Source: CAWBXL01 sp963837365
GTDB lineage: Bacteria; Acidobacteriota; Terriglobia; Terriglobales; Acidobacteriaceae
Reading direction: 5' to 3'
DNA length: 64,000 bases
NCBI GenBank assembly: GCA_963837365.1
Contig: CAWIMW010000001.1
Location: 186,001 to 250,000, forward strand
A model generated the notes under the pieces. The model was given only the letters and a program-made list of their open reading frames with translations, was not told the origin of the DNA and did not search any database. Shown here piece after piece: positions 8,542-17,381 of the stretch. The translations under genes were made by a program, and so were the position numbers. Within the stretch, counting starts at the first letter, position 1; each line of letters begins with the position of its first letter.

Positions 8542-10530
8542 ATGATTCGCTTCCTACAAACCCCCGGCCCGATCAAGAAAGTCGTCCTCAGCGGACTGCT
8601 GCTGTTGATTTGCGCGGCCATGGTCATCGCATTCGTCCCAGGCGGGCTGGCTTCGAGCTTTGGTATTGGCGGTCTGGCCCAGGGAGTTATTGCCCAGGTT
8701 GGGGGAGAAGAAATTGCCACCACCGAAGTAGACCGGACCCTGGACGCGATGATCCGGCAACAATTCCCGCAGGCTGGCGCGCAGGCCAACATGCTGCGTC
8801 CTTATTTTTCTCAACGAGCATTAGACCAATTGATCAACCAGAAAGTGATCTTGGTCGAGGCCGGCCGCCTGGGTCTTCGCGCCACCGATGAAGAAGTCCG
8901 CGATGAACTAGAGCATGGCAAATACGCGGCTTATTTCTATCCAGAGGGAAAGTTCGTGGGCACCCAACAGTACGAGAACATGCTCAGTAACGCCAATTTG
9001 ACCCCGCAAAGTTTTGAAAGCTCGGTCAAAGATGAAATTCTCATGACCAAGCTGATGAATTTGATCGCGGGCAGCGCTACCGTGTCCGATCTGGATGTGC
9101 ACAGAGAGTTTGAGCAGCGCAATCTGAAAGTAAAGTTCGACTATGCGGTATTGACCCGCGACCAGATTCTAAAGACCATTCATCCCAGCGATGCCGAACT
9201 CAAGGCTTTCTACGACGCCAACAAAGCGCGGTACATCAACGCCATTCCCGAAAAACGCAAGGTACGGTATGCGCTGATTGACAACACCAAGCTGGAAGCC
9301 CAGACAGAAGTTACGCACGACGAACTACAGTCTTACTACAATCAGCACCGGGATGATTTCCGCGAACCGGAACAAGTCAACGTGCGGCACATTCTGATTA
9401 AGACCCCTCCGGCCGGGGCCGAAGGCAAACCAGATCAGAAGGGCATAGACGAAGCGCGCGCGAAAGCTGCGGACATATTGAAGCAGTTGAAGGCGGGAGC
9501 AAAATTCGAAGATCTGGCCAAGAAATACTCCGAAGATCCCGGCAGCGCGGCGAACGGCGGATCGTTGGGCTGGATTGGCAAGGGCAGAACCGTCCCCGAG
9601 TTTGAAAAAGCCGCGTTTTCCTTGCCAAAGGGCGGTACCAGCGATTTGGTACAGAGCAGCTATGGTTTCCACATCATTCATGTGGATGACAAGAAAGATG
9701 CTCAGTTGAAGTCGCTGGCTGAGGTTAAAGCGCAAATTGAACCCATCCTCAAGCAACAGAAGGTTGCACAAACTGCTGACAGGCAGGCGAGAGACCTGCT
9801 GACGGATGCCAAAAAAATCGGGATCGAAAAAGCTGCGGCTGCCAAAGGGCTTCAGGTTGTAAACACCGATTTCTTCAGCCGCTCGGATTCGCTGCCCGGG
9901 ATCGGCAACTCTCCCCAGTTTGCGGAGGCAGTCTTTGGCGCAACCGAGAAATCCCAGCCGGATGAAGTACAGATACAACAAGGGACCGTAGTGTACGAAC
10001 TATTGGCCATCAAACCGGCGGCGACTCCCACCTTCGACGAAATTCGCAGCCGCGTGGAAACCGATTTTAAGGATGAACGCTCCTCCACTCTGCTGGCGCA
10101 GAAAACCCAGGAACTATCCGACCGGGCCAAAGCCGAGCATGATTTGAAGAAGGCAGCCAGAGAAGCCGGTGCTACGGTGAAGACCAGCGATCTCGTGGCC
10201 CGCGACGCCCAAGTCCCCGAGATTGGTTCGCTGCGTGGGCCGGCCTCAGTTGTATTCACCATGAAGAAAGGTGAAATCAGCGGCCCAATCGAGGGCGCGG
10301 GCAATGGAATTGTCCTGTCCATTGACGATCTGCAAGAGCCCACTGCGGAAAATCTCGCAGCCCAGCAGGATGAAATCCGCGACACGCTGCGTACCAATAA
10401 AGAGAACGAGCTGTTTACCGTGTTCATCTCCAACCTGCGCGATCAGATGCAGAAAACGGGAAAGATCAAGATCAGTCAGGATGAGATGAAGAAACTCGGC
10501 GGTTCCCAGTCCCGGGACGAGGGGGAATAA
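8542..10530 (+). CDS. PpiD/SurA-type periplasmic peptidyl-prolyl isomerase, membrane anchored
   Basis: 662 residues. An N-terminal transmembrane helix (about 14-36, VVLSGLLLLICAAMVIAFV) anchors it in the inner membrane with the rest in the periplasm. A SurA-N-type chaperone region follows (VGGEEIATTEVDRTLDAMI, then LDQLINQKVILVEAGRLGL). The parvulin domain lies at about 275-385 (VNVRHILIKTPP ... FEDLAKKYSEDPGSAANGG ... SSYGFHIIHVDD). A C-terminal helical and second chaperone-like half completes the PpiD layout. It likely helps outer membrane or secreted proteins fold after translocation. GGAG 9 bases upstream supports the start. Length is near that of E. coli PpiD (623). Confidence 0.9.
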   Translation: MIRFLQTPGPIKKVVLSGLLLLICAAMVIAFVPGGLASSFGIGGLAQGVIAQVGGEEIATTEVDRTLDAMIRQQFPQAGAQANMLRPYFSQRALDQLINQKVILVEAGRLGLRATDEEVRDELEHGKYAAYFYPEGKFVGTQQYENMLSNANLTPQSFESSVKDEILMTKLMNLIAGSATVSDLDVHREFEQRNLKVKFDYAVLTRDQILKTIHPSDAELKAFYDANKARYINAIPEKRKVRYALIDNTKLEAQTEVTHDELQSYYNQHRDDFREPEQVNVRHILIKTPPAGAEGKPDQKGIDEARAKAADILKQLKAGAKFEDLAKKYSEDPGSAANGGSLGWIGKGRTVPEFEKAAFSLPKGGTSDLVQSSYGFHIIHVDDKKDAQLKSLAEVKAQIEPILKQQKVAQTADRQARDLLTDAKKIGIEKAAAAKGLQVVNTDFFSRSDSLPGIGNSPQFAEAVFGATEKSQPDEVQIQQGTVVYELLAIKPAATPTFDEIRSRVETDFKDERSSTLLAQKTQELSDRAKAEHDLKKAAREAGATVKTSDLVARDAQVPEIGSLRGPASVVFTMKKGEISGPIEGAGNGIVLSIDDLQEPTAENLAAQQDEIRDTLRTNKENELFTVFISNLRDQMQKTGKIKISQDEMKKLGGSQSRDEGE

Positions 10531-10575
10531 GACCACTCGTCTCCGGCCAGTTCCCATCAGCCAGAGCAGATTAAG

Positions 10576-12108
10576 ATGTCTTTCCCTCGCGCCACTGGCA
10601 TTCTTCTCCACCCCACCTCCTTACCTTCGCGCGGGGGGATAGGAGACTTCGGGCCGGCGGCCTATGAATTCCTTGATTTTCTGGCGGCGGCACGCCAGGG
10701 ATTATGGCAAGTCCTGCCGCTTGGCCCGCCCGCGAACGGCGCTTCCCCTTACTCTTCAACTTCGGCTTTCGCCGGGAATCCACTGCTGATCAGCCTTGAA
10801 CGGCTGGTGGAACATGGGTGGCTGGATCATTCGCGCGTTGCCGGCCTTAGCGACCCATCCGGCAAGATGCACCGCGAGCAGGTCTCTCAACAAAAGCTTC
10901 CCTTGTTGTGCGAAGCGGCAGCCAATTTTCTGTCCCAAGCTTCGGGAGATGCAAAATCGAAATTCGACCATTTTTGCCAGCAGAACAATTGGTGGCTGGA
11001 AGATTTTGTTCTCTTTGATGCTCTGCGCAGCAGGCATACGGGAAAAACCTGGAACCATTGGCCTTCGCCGCTGGCCCGGCGCGAGCCGAAGGCATTAAAT
11101 GTAATCCGCAAGGAACTTGCCGCGGAGCTTGCCATTCGGCGGGCGATCCAGTTTTTCTTTTACGAGCAGTGGCACGCGTTGCGGTTTTATTGCGCCCAGC
11201 GTGCAATCCGGGTGGTCGGTGATATCGCCATCTTCGTAGACTACGACAGCGCCGATGTCTGGGCGCGGCGCGACCTGTTCCGCCTGCGTGAAGATTTGCA
11301 GCCGGAAGTAGTCTCTGGAGTTCCCCCCGATGCTTTCAGTACCACCGGTCAACGCTGGGGGAACCCGCTTTATAACTGGGACGCCATACGCGCTCAGGGC
11401 TACGACTGGTGGGTCAAGCGCCTACGCTGGGCCACACAAACTTGCGACTACATTCGCCTGGACCACTTCCGCGGTTTTGCTCAATTCTGGGAGATCCCCG
11501 CGCACGAACCCACAGCCGTCCACGGTCGCTGGGTGGATGGGCCCCGAGATGAATTGTTCAACGTGCTACGTGAGCAGATGGGTGGATTGCCTTTCTTCGC
11601 CGAAGACCTCGGAGTCATTACTCCGGATGTGACCGCGTTGCGCGATGGCCAAAAAATCCCCGGCATGGCGGTATTGCAGTTTGCCTTCGGCGATCCCGGC
11701 GCGCACATCTACCTACCCCAGCGGCTTACCCCAGACTGCGTGATTTATACGGGTACTCACGATAACGATACGACCGTCGGCTGGTGGAATTCGAACCTGA
11801 GCGGCTATGAGCGGCGCGCTGTGATGGCTGCCACGGGAGATTGTAAAGATGGGATCAATTGGGGCTTAATTCGTCTGGCCCAGAACTCGGTCGCAAGTTT
11901 GTCGGTCGTTCCCTTGCAGGATGTCCTGGGATTGGGAAGCGAAGCCCGTATGAATACGCCAAGCACGATTAATGGTAATTTTCTCTGGCGCTACCAACCG
12001 GGATCGTTGGCCGGCGAGCTGGCGGAGAAATTGGCTGCGCTAGCAGAAGTGAGCGACAGGTTTCCCGCCGCCGTCCCCGTACCTCACCGGGAAGAATTTG
12101 TTGCGTGA
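10576..12108 (+). CDS. malQ: 4-alpha-glucanotransferase (amylomaltase)
   Basis: 510 residues, the usual length of the short, Thermus-type GH77 enzymes. It opens with the GH77 hallmark RATGILLHPTSLPSRGGIGD and GLWQVLPLGPP. Catalytic residues can be placed: nucleophile Asp296 (IRLDHFRGF), acid/base Glu343 (FFAEDLGVITPD) and transition-state Asp396 (GTHDNDTT). It transfers alpha-1,4-glucan segments between maltodextrins in glycogen or maltodextrin metabolism in the cytoplasm. No other glycogen gene is adjacent. It ends 12 bp before the convergent truA gene. Confidence 0.96.
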   Translation: MSFPRATGILLHPTSLPSRGGIGDFGPAAYEFLDFLAAARQGLWQVLPLGPPANGASPYSSTSAFAGNPLLISLERLVEHGWLDHSRVAGLSDPSGKMHREQVSQQKLPLLCEAAANFLSQASGDAKSKFDHFCQQNNWWLEDFVLFDALRSRHTGKTWNHWPSPLARREPKALNVIRKELAAELAIRRAIQFFFYEQWHALRFYCAQRAIRVVGDIAIFVDYDSADVWARRDLFRLREDLQPEVVSGVPPDAFSTTGQRWGNPLYNWDAIRAQGYDWWVKRLRWATQTCDYIRLDHFRGFAQFWEIPAHEPTAVHGRWVDGPRDELFNVLREQMGGLPFFAEDLGVITPDVTALRDGQKIPGMAVLQFAFGDPGAHIYLPQRLTPDCVIYTGTHDNDTTVGWWNSNLSGYERRAVMAATGDCKDGINWGLIRLAQNSVASLSVVPLQDVLGLGSEARMNTPSTINGNFLWRYQPGSLAGELAEKLAALAEVSDRFPAAVPVPHREEFVA

Positions 12109-12120
12109 GATCCGCTCAAA

Positions 12121-12870
12121 CTAATAATCCACCCGTACCAGATACAGCCCACTAGCGGGCGCCGTAGCACCAGCCGCGGAGCGGTTGCGTGCGTCCAGGA
12201 TGCGGTTAATGTCCGCAGGTGTAATCGTTCGCTTGCCGGCCAGCACAAGAGTCCCGACTAAATTTCGTACCATGTGGTGCAAGAAGCCGCTGCCGTGCAC
12301 GGTATAGATAAACTCTTCCCCTTCCCGTTTCCATTCTGAAGATGAAATTGTCCGGACGTTGGAGACTGCCTGATCCCGTCCGCGCTCAGGGTCCACCGCT
12401 GCGAACGAAGTGAAGTCATGCTCACCGACAACCAAAGCGGCAGCTTCAGACATCGCAGACTCGTCAAGCGGGTAAGGATAATGCCACACATAGTGGGCAA
12501 GAAAAGGTGGACAAATCGCTCCGCGGTACATGCGATAGCGATAAGTTTTGCCGCTGGCTGATTTCCGGGCATGAAACGAGGTCGAAGCCTCACTCGCTTC
12601 TACTACGCGAATCGACGGCGGCAGAATATGGTTGAGCGCTTTAACAAAATTCTCCGTCGGCACGGATGACTCAGTTGTAAAGGTGGCGACCTGCGCCAAA
12701 GCATGAACTCCCGCATCAGTGCGCCCGGAACCCTGCGGCAATGCGTGCTCATGGGTCAAGCGCTCGATGGCCTTGGCCAAAGTTTCCTGGATCGTTGAGG
12801 CGTCAGGCTGGACCTGCCATCCCGCGAACTCCGTGCCGTCATAAGCCAGAACCAGCTTGATATTCCGCAT
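12121..12870 (-). CDS. truA: tRNA pseudouridine(38-40) synthase
   Basis: 249 residues from the ATG at 12870; an upstream in-frame extension exists but is not TruA-like and antisense to the next gene. Key motifs: YDGTEFAGWQ, GSGRTDAGVHA with catalytic Asp52, SFHARKSASGKTYRY and GSGFLHHMVRNLVGTL near the C terminus. TruA modifies uridines 38-40 of the tRNA anticodon arm. The gene is divergent from the methyltransferase gene. Confidence 0.95.
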   Translation of the reverse strand: MRNIKLVLAYDGTEFAGWQVQPDASTIQETLAKAIERLTHEHALPQGSGRTDAGVHALAQVATFTTESSVPTENFVKALNHILPPSIRVVEASEASTSFHARKSASGKTYRYRMYRGAICPPFLAHYVWHYPYPLDESAMSEAAALVVGEHDFTSFAAVDPERGRDQAVSNVRTISSSEWKREGEEFIYTVHGSGFLHHMVRNLVGTLVLAGKRTITPADINRILDARNRSAAGATAPASGLYLVRVDY

Positions 12871-12969
12871 GAACCCTTGGTGCGATCCAAACATCGGCAC
12901 CGGAAGTCCTATGATACAGTCGAGTTCGCGGAACCGGCAGGCACACTCTGGAACCCCAATCACGAATCC

Positions 12970-13617
12970 ATGAATGTCACATTCCCCATCCTGCGCGGTC
13001 CGCTGGCGGGCAAGAAATGGCTGCTGGCCAGCCGCAGTAATTTTTTCTGGGGCACCTACGAGCCGGAGCAGACACAAGCGTTTCAAAAGATGATTCGTCC
13101 GGCGGATGTGGTGTTCGATGTGGGCGCGCACTACGGGTACTACACATTGCTTTCCTCCGCACTGGTGGGGCCGCAAGGCAAAGTATTTGCGTTTGAACCT
13201 TCACCCGGCAATGTCCCCCGCCTGAGGAAGCATCTCGAAATTAACCACTGCACGAACGTGCAAGTGCTGGAATGTGCCCTATCGGACCACGAGGGAACGG
13301 CACGCTTCGACAATCAGACTGGTTCGGGGACAGGTCACCTGGCGCAGGAAGGACGGATCCAAGTCCAAATCACCACGCTGGACGCCGTATCGGCCCGCCT
13401 CGGCGTTCCGAATGTCGTTAAAATTGATTGCGAAGGCGCCGAAGTGGAAGTCTTAAAAGGTAGCGAAACAACCATCCGAGCATCAAGACCCGCGATTTTT
13501 CTCTCCACCCACGGAGAGGCCCTCAAACAAACCTGCTTCAGTCTTTTAGATAGTTGGGGATACGTGCCTTCCTGTTTGCACGGGGACGATTATCTGTGGC
13601 TGGCCAAGGCCGCCTAG
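12970..13617 (+). CDS. FkbM-family methyltransferase
   Basis: 215 residues from the ATG at 12970. The frame is open further up to a TTG at 12877, but family-like sequence begins only at GPLAGKKWLL, so the later start is preferred; a TATGAT hexamer at 12910 could be its -10. SAM-binding motif I is VVFDVGAHYGYYTLL, followed by FAFEPSP and the FkbM-typical VVKIDCEGAEVEVLKG. The family O-methylates sugars, polyketides or small acceptors; the acceptor is unknown. C-terminal HGDDYLWLAK is usual for the family. Monocistronic by context. Confidence 0.85.
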   Translation: MNVTFPILRGPLAGKKWLLASRSNFFWGTYEPEQTQAFQKMIRPADVVFDVGAHYGYYTLLSSALVGPQGKVFAFEPSPGNVPRLRKHLEINHCTNVQVLECALSDHEGTARFDNQTGSGTGHLAQEGRIQVQITTLDAVSARLGVPNVVKIDCEGAEVEVLKGSETTIRASRPAIFLSTHGEALKQTCFSLLDSWGYVPSCLHGDDYLWLAKAA

Positions 13618-13945
13618 ACCTTAGGTCGAAGCGTACTTTTCACTCTCTGGTCCGTCCAAATGTGTGGGCAATATGGGCTTGTTCATCGATTTTTTTGCAA
13701 CAAGCTTATGGTTGTGGGTCATCTAAATGCCTAGCAAGCCTTTACAAAGTTTTACCTGCCCGGTTTCTGAGGTGCAGGGCTCTACTCAGCTATACTAATA
13801 AATTCGCTTGAGGTTTCGTATTCCCAGGGAGTTCTGTGTCCTGCCGCAAACATGAAACTTTAGCCCTGTATTTTGCGTAGTAATGACTAATTCAACCCGG
13901 CCTTATGCCGTATTGGCCGCAGTATTTTGCATGGAGATGAACGAA
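13618..13945. other. Gene-free spacer upstream of the TolC-type gene
   Basis: No coding sequence recognised. TATACT at 13791-13796 could be a -10 box for the downstream gene, with a poor -35. The frame of the TolC gene extends up to 13883, but a start at 13946 is better supported (GGAG nine bases before it). Confidence 0.4.
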
Positions 13946-15970
13946 ATGCAACTTGCCTCATGTAACTTTATGACTCGATTGACCAGCATTTTAGGGACCG
14001 TCGCAATACTCACGGCTGTTACCGCCGGGCAGACTGCTTCTCAGACTCCGCCCGACGCCCCCAAACCTCAGCCTCGGCATTTTGAGTTAAATAACTACAC
14101 CAAGCCATATTCTTATTTTCCCAATCCGCTCGGGCCCTATATGGCGCACGATGTTCCTGCGCCCAACTTAAGCAATACGGCGCGTTTGGACCAGTTGATG
14201 CAAAACGGCAAGATCATGCTGTCGCTGGATGACGCGATTGCCCTGGCCCTCGAAAACAACCTCGATCTTGCCATCGCACGTTATAACCTGAACATTGCCG
14301 ATGTGGATATTTTGCGCGCCAAAGCGGGATCTTCGATTCGCGGAGTCAACACCGGCGTGGTGCAGGGGACCCCGGGTGGCGGAGTCGGCGGTATTGGTAA
14401 TACCAGCACGGGAAGCGGTGCGGGTGGTACGTCGTCCGGGACTGGCGGCGCTGGCGCGGGAAGTTCTGGAATTGTGACTTCCACCAGTGGCGTTGGCTCG
14501 CAAGTACCGTCCTTTGATCCGGTACTTACTGGAACATTGCAATTCGACCATAACACCACTCAATCGGGAAGTTCGTTTGCTAACCCTGTGACTTCGCAGA
14601 ACACTACCACGACCGATTTCGGGTATCAGCAGGGTTTTGCGTTCGGTACGAACCTCAGTGTCGGGTTCAATAATACCCGCAGCACTACCAGTTCCAGTTT
14701 TTCGAGTTTTAGCCCTTCTTTGAATTCCAATTTTCGCGCTACCGTAAGTCAACATTTGCTCCAGGGCTTCGGCTTTCTCCCCAATACACGCTTTATCCGC
14801 ATCGCGAAAAACAACCGGGAAATATCCGACGCGGCATTTCGTCTTCAGGTGATCACCACCGTGAACCAGATACAAAACATCTACTGGGACTTGGTGAACG
14901 CTTACGAAAACGTAAAGGTACAGGAGGAATCTCTCCGGCTCGCCGAGAAGACGCTTTCGGACAACAAGAAGCAGGTGGATATCGGCACGCTCGCTCCCAT
15001 CGAAGTAGTGCGTGCGCAGAGCGTGGTTGCAACCAATCAACGATCCTTGATCGTGGCCAGGACCGGCCTGGAGTTGCAGCAATTGTTAATGAAGAACGCG
15101 CTTAGCCGCACGCTGGTCGATCCCCGCGTGGCTGAGGCGGAAGTAGTTCCCACCTCTACGATGGCTTTGCCGCAACAGGAACAAGTGGTGCCCATCCAGG
15201 ATCTGATCAATGATGCTTTAAGCCACCGTGCCGAACTAGCTGAATCCAAGATTGATCTGACCAACCGAAAAATTTCCAACAAATCGGCCCGCAATGCGTT
15301 GCTTCCTAGTCTCGATGCGTTCGCGTACTACGGTGGGTCCGGTTTGGGAGGCGCGCAGAACCCAGCCAACATCTGCCCACCAACCCCACCGTTCCCCATC
15401 GGCTGTAATACGACAACGTTCCCCCCGATTAGTTATGGCGGTACCTTGAATCAGTTGGTCAATTCAACCGCGCCGGATAAGGGAATGGGATTGACCTTGA
15501 CCATCCCGATTCGCAATCGCTCAGCGCAGGCCGACCAGATTCAGGCGCAATTGGAATACAGGCAGGCAGAAATGCGTTTACAACAGCTGGAAAATCAAGT
15601 TCGCATTGAGGTCCGAAACGCGCAGTTCACCGTTCAGCAAAACCGCGCGGCGGTGGATTCGGCGAAGGCGGCAGCCGCTTTGGCAAGAGAATCGCTCGAT
15701 GCGGAGCAGAAGAAGTATGCGTTGGGTGCTTCAACGACCACGCTCGTGCTTCAGGCCCAGCGCGATATGGCTCAAGCCCAGTCCGATGAGGTCACCGCGA
15801 TGGCAAACTACCAGAAGTCGCGCACCGAATTAGACCGGGTCACGGGACTGACATTGGAGCACAACGGCATCATGATGGACGACGCCGTACGCGGCCAGGT
15901 GAACACCATGCCACATGTCCCATACGTGACTCCGAAGGTAGACGTTCAGGCGTCACCACCAGGACAGTAG
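13946..15970 (+). CDS. TolC-family outer membrane efflux protein
   Basis: 674 residues from the ATG at 13946 (GGAG nine bases upstream). A signal peptide ends near TAGQTAS. Two TolC/OEP halves are recognisable: LDDAIALALENNLDLAIARYN ... with INQIQNIYWDLVNAYENVKVQEESLRLAEKTL-type helices, and a second half with LEYRQAEMRLQQLENQVRIEVRNAQF and YALGASTTTLVLQAQRDMAQAQ. Such proteins form the trimeric outer membrane channel for RND, ABC or MFS pumps. A Gly/Ser/Thr-rich insert at about residues 135-195 breaks the first half and is unusual. No pump genes are adjacent, so the partner is unknown. A strong terminator follows. Confidence 0.9.
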   Translation: MQLASCNFMTRLTSILGTVAILTAVTAGQTASQTPPDAPKPQPRHFELNNYTKPYSYFPNPLGPYMAHDVPAPNLSNTARLDQLMQNGKIMLSLDDAIALALENNLDLAIARYNLNIADVDILRAKAGSSIRGVNTGVVQGTPGGGVGGIGNTSTGSGAGGTSSGTGGAGAGSSGIVTSTSGVGSQVPSFDPVLTGTLQFDHNTTQSGSSFANPVTSQNTTTTDFGYQQGFAFGTNLSVGFNNTRSTTSSSFSSFSPSLNSNFRATVSQHLLQGFGFLPNTRFIRIAKNNREISDAAFRLQVITTVNQIQNIYWDLVNAYENVKVQEESLRLAEKTLSDNKKQVDIGTLAPIEVVRAQSVVATNQRSLIVARTGLELQQLLMKNALSRTLVDPRVAEAEVVPTSTMALPQQEQVVPIQDLINDALSHRAELAESKIDLTNRKISNKSARNALLPSLDAFAYYGGSGLGGAQNPANICPPTPPFPIGCNTTTFPPISYGGTLNQLVNSTAPDKGMGLTLTIPIRNRSAQADQIQAQLEYRQAEMRLQQLENQVRIEVRNAQFTVQQNRAAVDSAKAAAALARESLDAEQKKYALGASTTTLVLQAQRDMAQAQSDEVTAMANYQKSRTELDRVTGLTLEHNGIMMDDAVRGQVNTMPHVPYVTPKVDVQASPPGQ

Positions 15971-15983
15971 CCTTAAGGCGTGA

Positions 15984-16015
15984 AAGGGCGCGGCTGATGC
16001 CGCGCCTTATTTTTT
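15984..16015 (+). terminator. Rho-independent terminator of the TolC-type gene
   Basis: GGCGCGGC-TGAT-GCCGCGCC forms a perfect 8-bp stem with a 4-base loop, followed by TTATTTTTT. It lies 14 bp after the stop codon. Confidence 0.92.
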
Positions 16016-16062
16016 GCAATCCTGTCCTGTATTCTCTTGTGTGAGACAATGACCGATTCGAA

Positions 16063-16827
16063 ATGACTCTTTCCGTTGCCATTGTGGCCATGGACGAAGA
16101 AGCCAACATTGGCCGGACGCTGGCCAGTGTGCGCTGGGCAGACGAAATTGTTCTGGTTGACTCCGGCTCCAAGGACCGCACCTGCGAAATTGCGCGTGAA
16201 TTTGGGGCGCGCGTCGTTGTTGAACCCTGGCGCGGCTATGTTGCCCAGAAGCAATACGCCATTGATCTCTGCACACAAGACTGGATTCTGCTGCTTGATG
16301 CCGACGAAGATGTAAGTCCCGGCTTGGCTGACGAGATTCGCGCGGTGCTGTCGCGCCCCAACCCTCCCAGTGCTTGCCGGATTCCGCGCAAAAACCTGTT
16401 CCTCGGCCGCTGGATGAAACACGGCGGATTCTATCCAGACCCTAAGATGCGGCTGTTCCGCCGAGGCATGGCCGTGGTTGCCGGATACGACCCTCACGAT
16501 CGCGTTGACCTGAAACCAGGGGTGAAAAACGACACATTTCAGCTCAAGAACCCAATGATTCACAACTCGTACCCGACTATGACCTACTACATCGGCCACA
16601 TGAACCGCTACTCACTGCTTGGGGCGAAGATGGTTGTGGCTCGGGGCAGAAGGCGCTTTGTGATTTTGGATATTATTTTCCGCCCGCTGCTTACGTTCAT
16701 CTACAACTATTTCTTTCGTCTGGGTTTTCTCGACGGGCGCGAGGGCTTTTTGCTTCACGCAGGACACGCGGTTTATGTCTCGTGGAAATACATGAAGATA
16801 TGGGAACTGCAAAATCAGAAGAGTTGA
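16063..16827 (+). CDS. Family 2 glycosyltransferase (WaaE/KdtX-like)
   Basis: 254 residues. Starts SVAIVAMDEEANIGRTLASV, then ADEIVLVDSGSKDRTCEIA and WILLLDADEDVSPGLADEI, where DAD is the metal/nucleotide-binding DXD motif. The pattern and length match the small GT2 enzymes that add a glucose to the LPS inner core (WaaE/KdtX group). The C terminus contains a hydrophobic stretch with FIYNYFFRLGFLDGREGFLLH, usual for this group. It acts at the cytoplasmic face of the inner membrane. The exact sugar is not deducible. No LPS cluster surrounds it. Confidence 0.86.
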   Translation: MTLSVAIVAMDEEANIGRTLASVRWADEIVLVDSGSKDRTCEIAREFGARVVVEPWRGYVAQKQYAIDLCTQDWILLLDADEDVSPGLADEIRAVLSRPNPPSACRIPRKNLFLGRWMKHGGFYPDPKMRLFRRGMAVVAGYDPHDRVDLKPGVKNDTFQLKNPMIHNSYPTMTYYIGHMNRYSLLGAKMVVARGRRRFVILDIIFRPLLTFIYNYFFRLGFLDGREGFLLHAGHAVYVSWKYMKIWELQNQKS

Positions 16828-16834
16828 CTCGATC

Positions 16835-17188
16835 TTATCCCGCGCGAGTTCCGTCCGGCACCGGGCTTTCCGGCACGGACAGCACCGGGCGCACACCATC
16901 CGCATAGCCAATATCAAACAGCATCCCTTCCGACACCACGCCCCGCATCTTGCGCGGCTCTAAATTCACTACAAACAGAGCTTGCTTGCCCTCGATCTCC
17001 CGAGGATGATCACGTTCATTGCGGATGCCCGCGACAATTGTCCGCCGATGGTCTCCGAAATTTACTTTTAACTGGCACAGTTTGTCTGAACCGGCCACAT
17101 CTTCCACCGCTTCAATCGTGCCCACGCGAATATCAATTTGATCAAAGACCTCGGAAGTGATTGCCGGCTTAACAGGTGCGGGAGTCAT
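16835..17188 (-). CDS. csaA: CsaA-like tRNA-binding domain protein
   Basis: 117 residues from the ATG at 17188; an upstream extension is not family-like. The whole protein is one EMAP-II/OB-type tRNA-binding domain: FDQIDIRVGTIEAVEDVAGSDK, LKVNFGDHRRTIVAGIRN and the C-terminal MRGVVSEGMLFD. This length is that of stand-alone CsaA (a secretion-associated chaperone in Bacillus) and of the MetRS beta domain. The family binds tRNA-like folds as a dimer. Convergent with the glycosyltransferase gene. Confidence 0.85.
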   Translation of the reverse strand: MTPAPVKPAITSEVFDQIDIRVGTIEAVEDVAGSDKLCQLKVNFGDHRRTIVAGIRNERDHPREIEGKQALFVVNLEPRKMRGVVSEGMLFDIGYADGVRPVLSVPESPVPDGTRAG

Positions 17189-17208
17189 CCCAGCATTGTA
17201 GCGCCCGC

Positions 17209-17335
17209 GTCCTCTGTGCAGGTGTTCTCTGCGACTCTCTGCGGTTAGAGCGGTTGCTCTTTCCGGCAAGTCAAAAGACTTTAAACGTAAAGAGCGCTGA
17301 GAAAGGCCGCAGAGGGCGCGAAGAAAACCTAACGC
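17209..17335. repeat. Degenerate intergenic inverted repeat of the CTCTGCG type
   Basis: Left part TTCTCTGCGACTCTCTGCGG and right part GCCGCAGAGGGCGCGAAGAA are imperfect inverted copies around AAAGACTTTAAACGTAAAG. The same wording (ttctctgcg / ttaaccgc.. / cgcagag) recurs at 22745-22860, and a related ccgcgcaaatccgcgtaaatctgcgg at 36165-36235. It looks like a dispersed non-coding family. Confidence 0.55.
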
Positions 17336-17381
17336 CTTGCTCCCCGCCCGTTCCTCTCCTATCATCAAAGAACGGTGGGAA

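Noticed and set aside
12871..13176. N-terminal extension of TruA by 102 codons
   Set aside because: TruA homology begins exactly at the ATG at 12870, and the extension is antisense to the methyltransferase gene.
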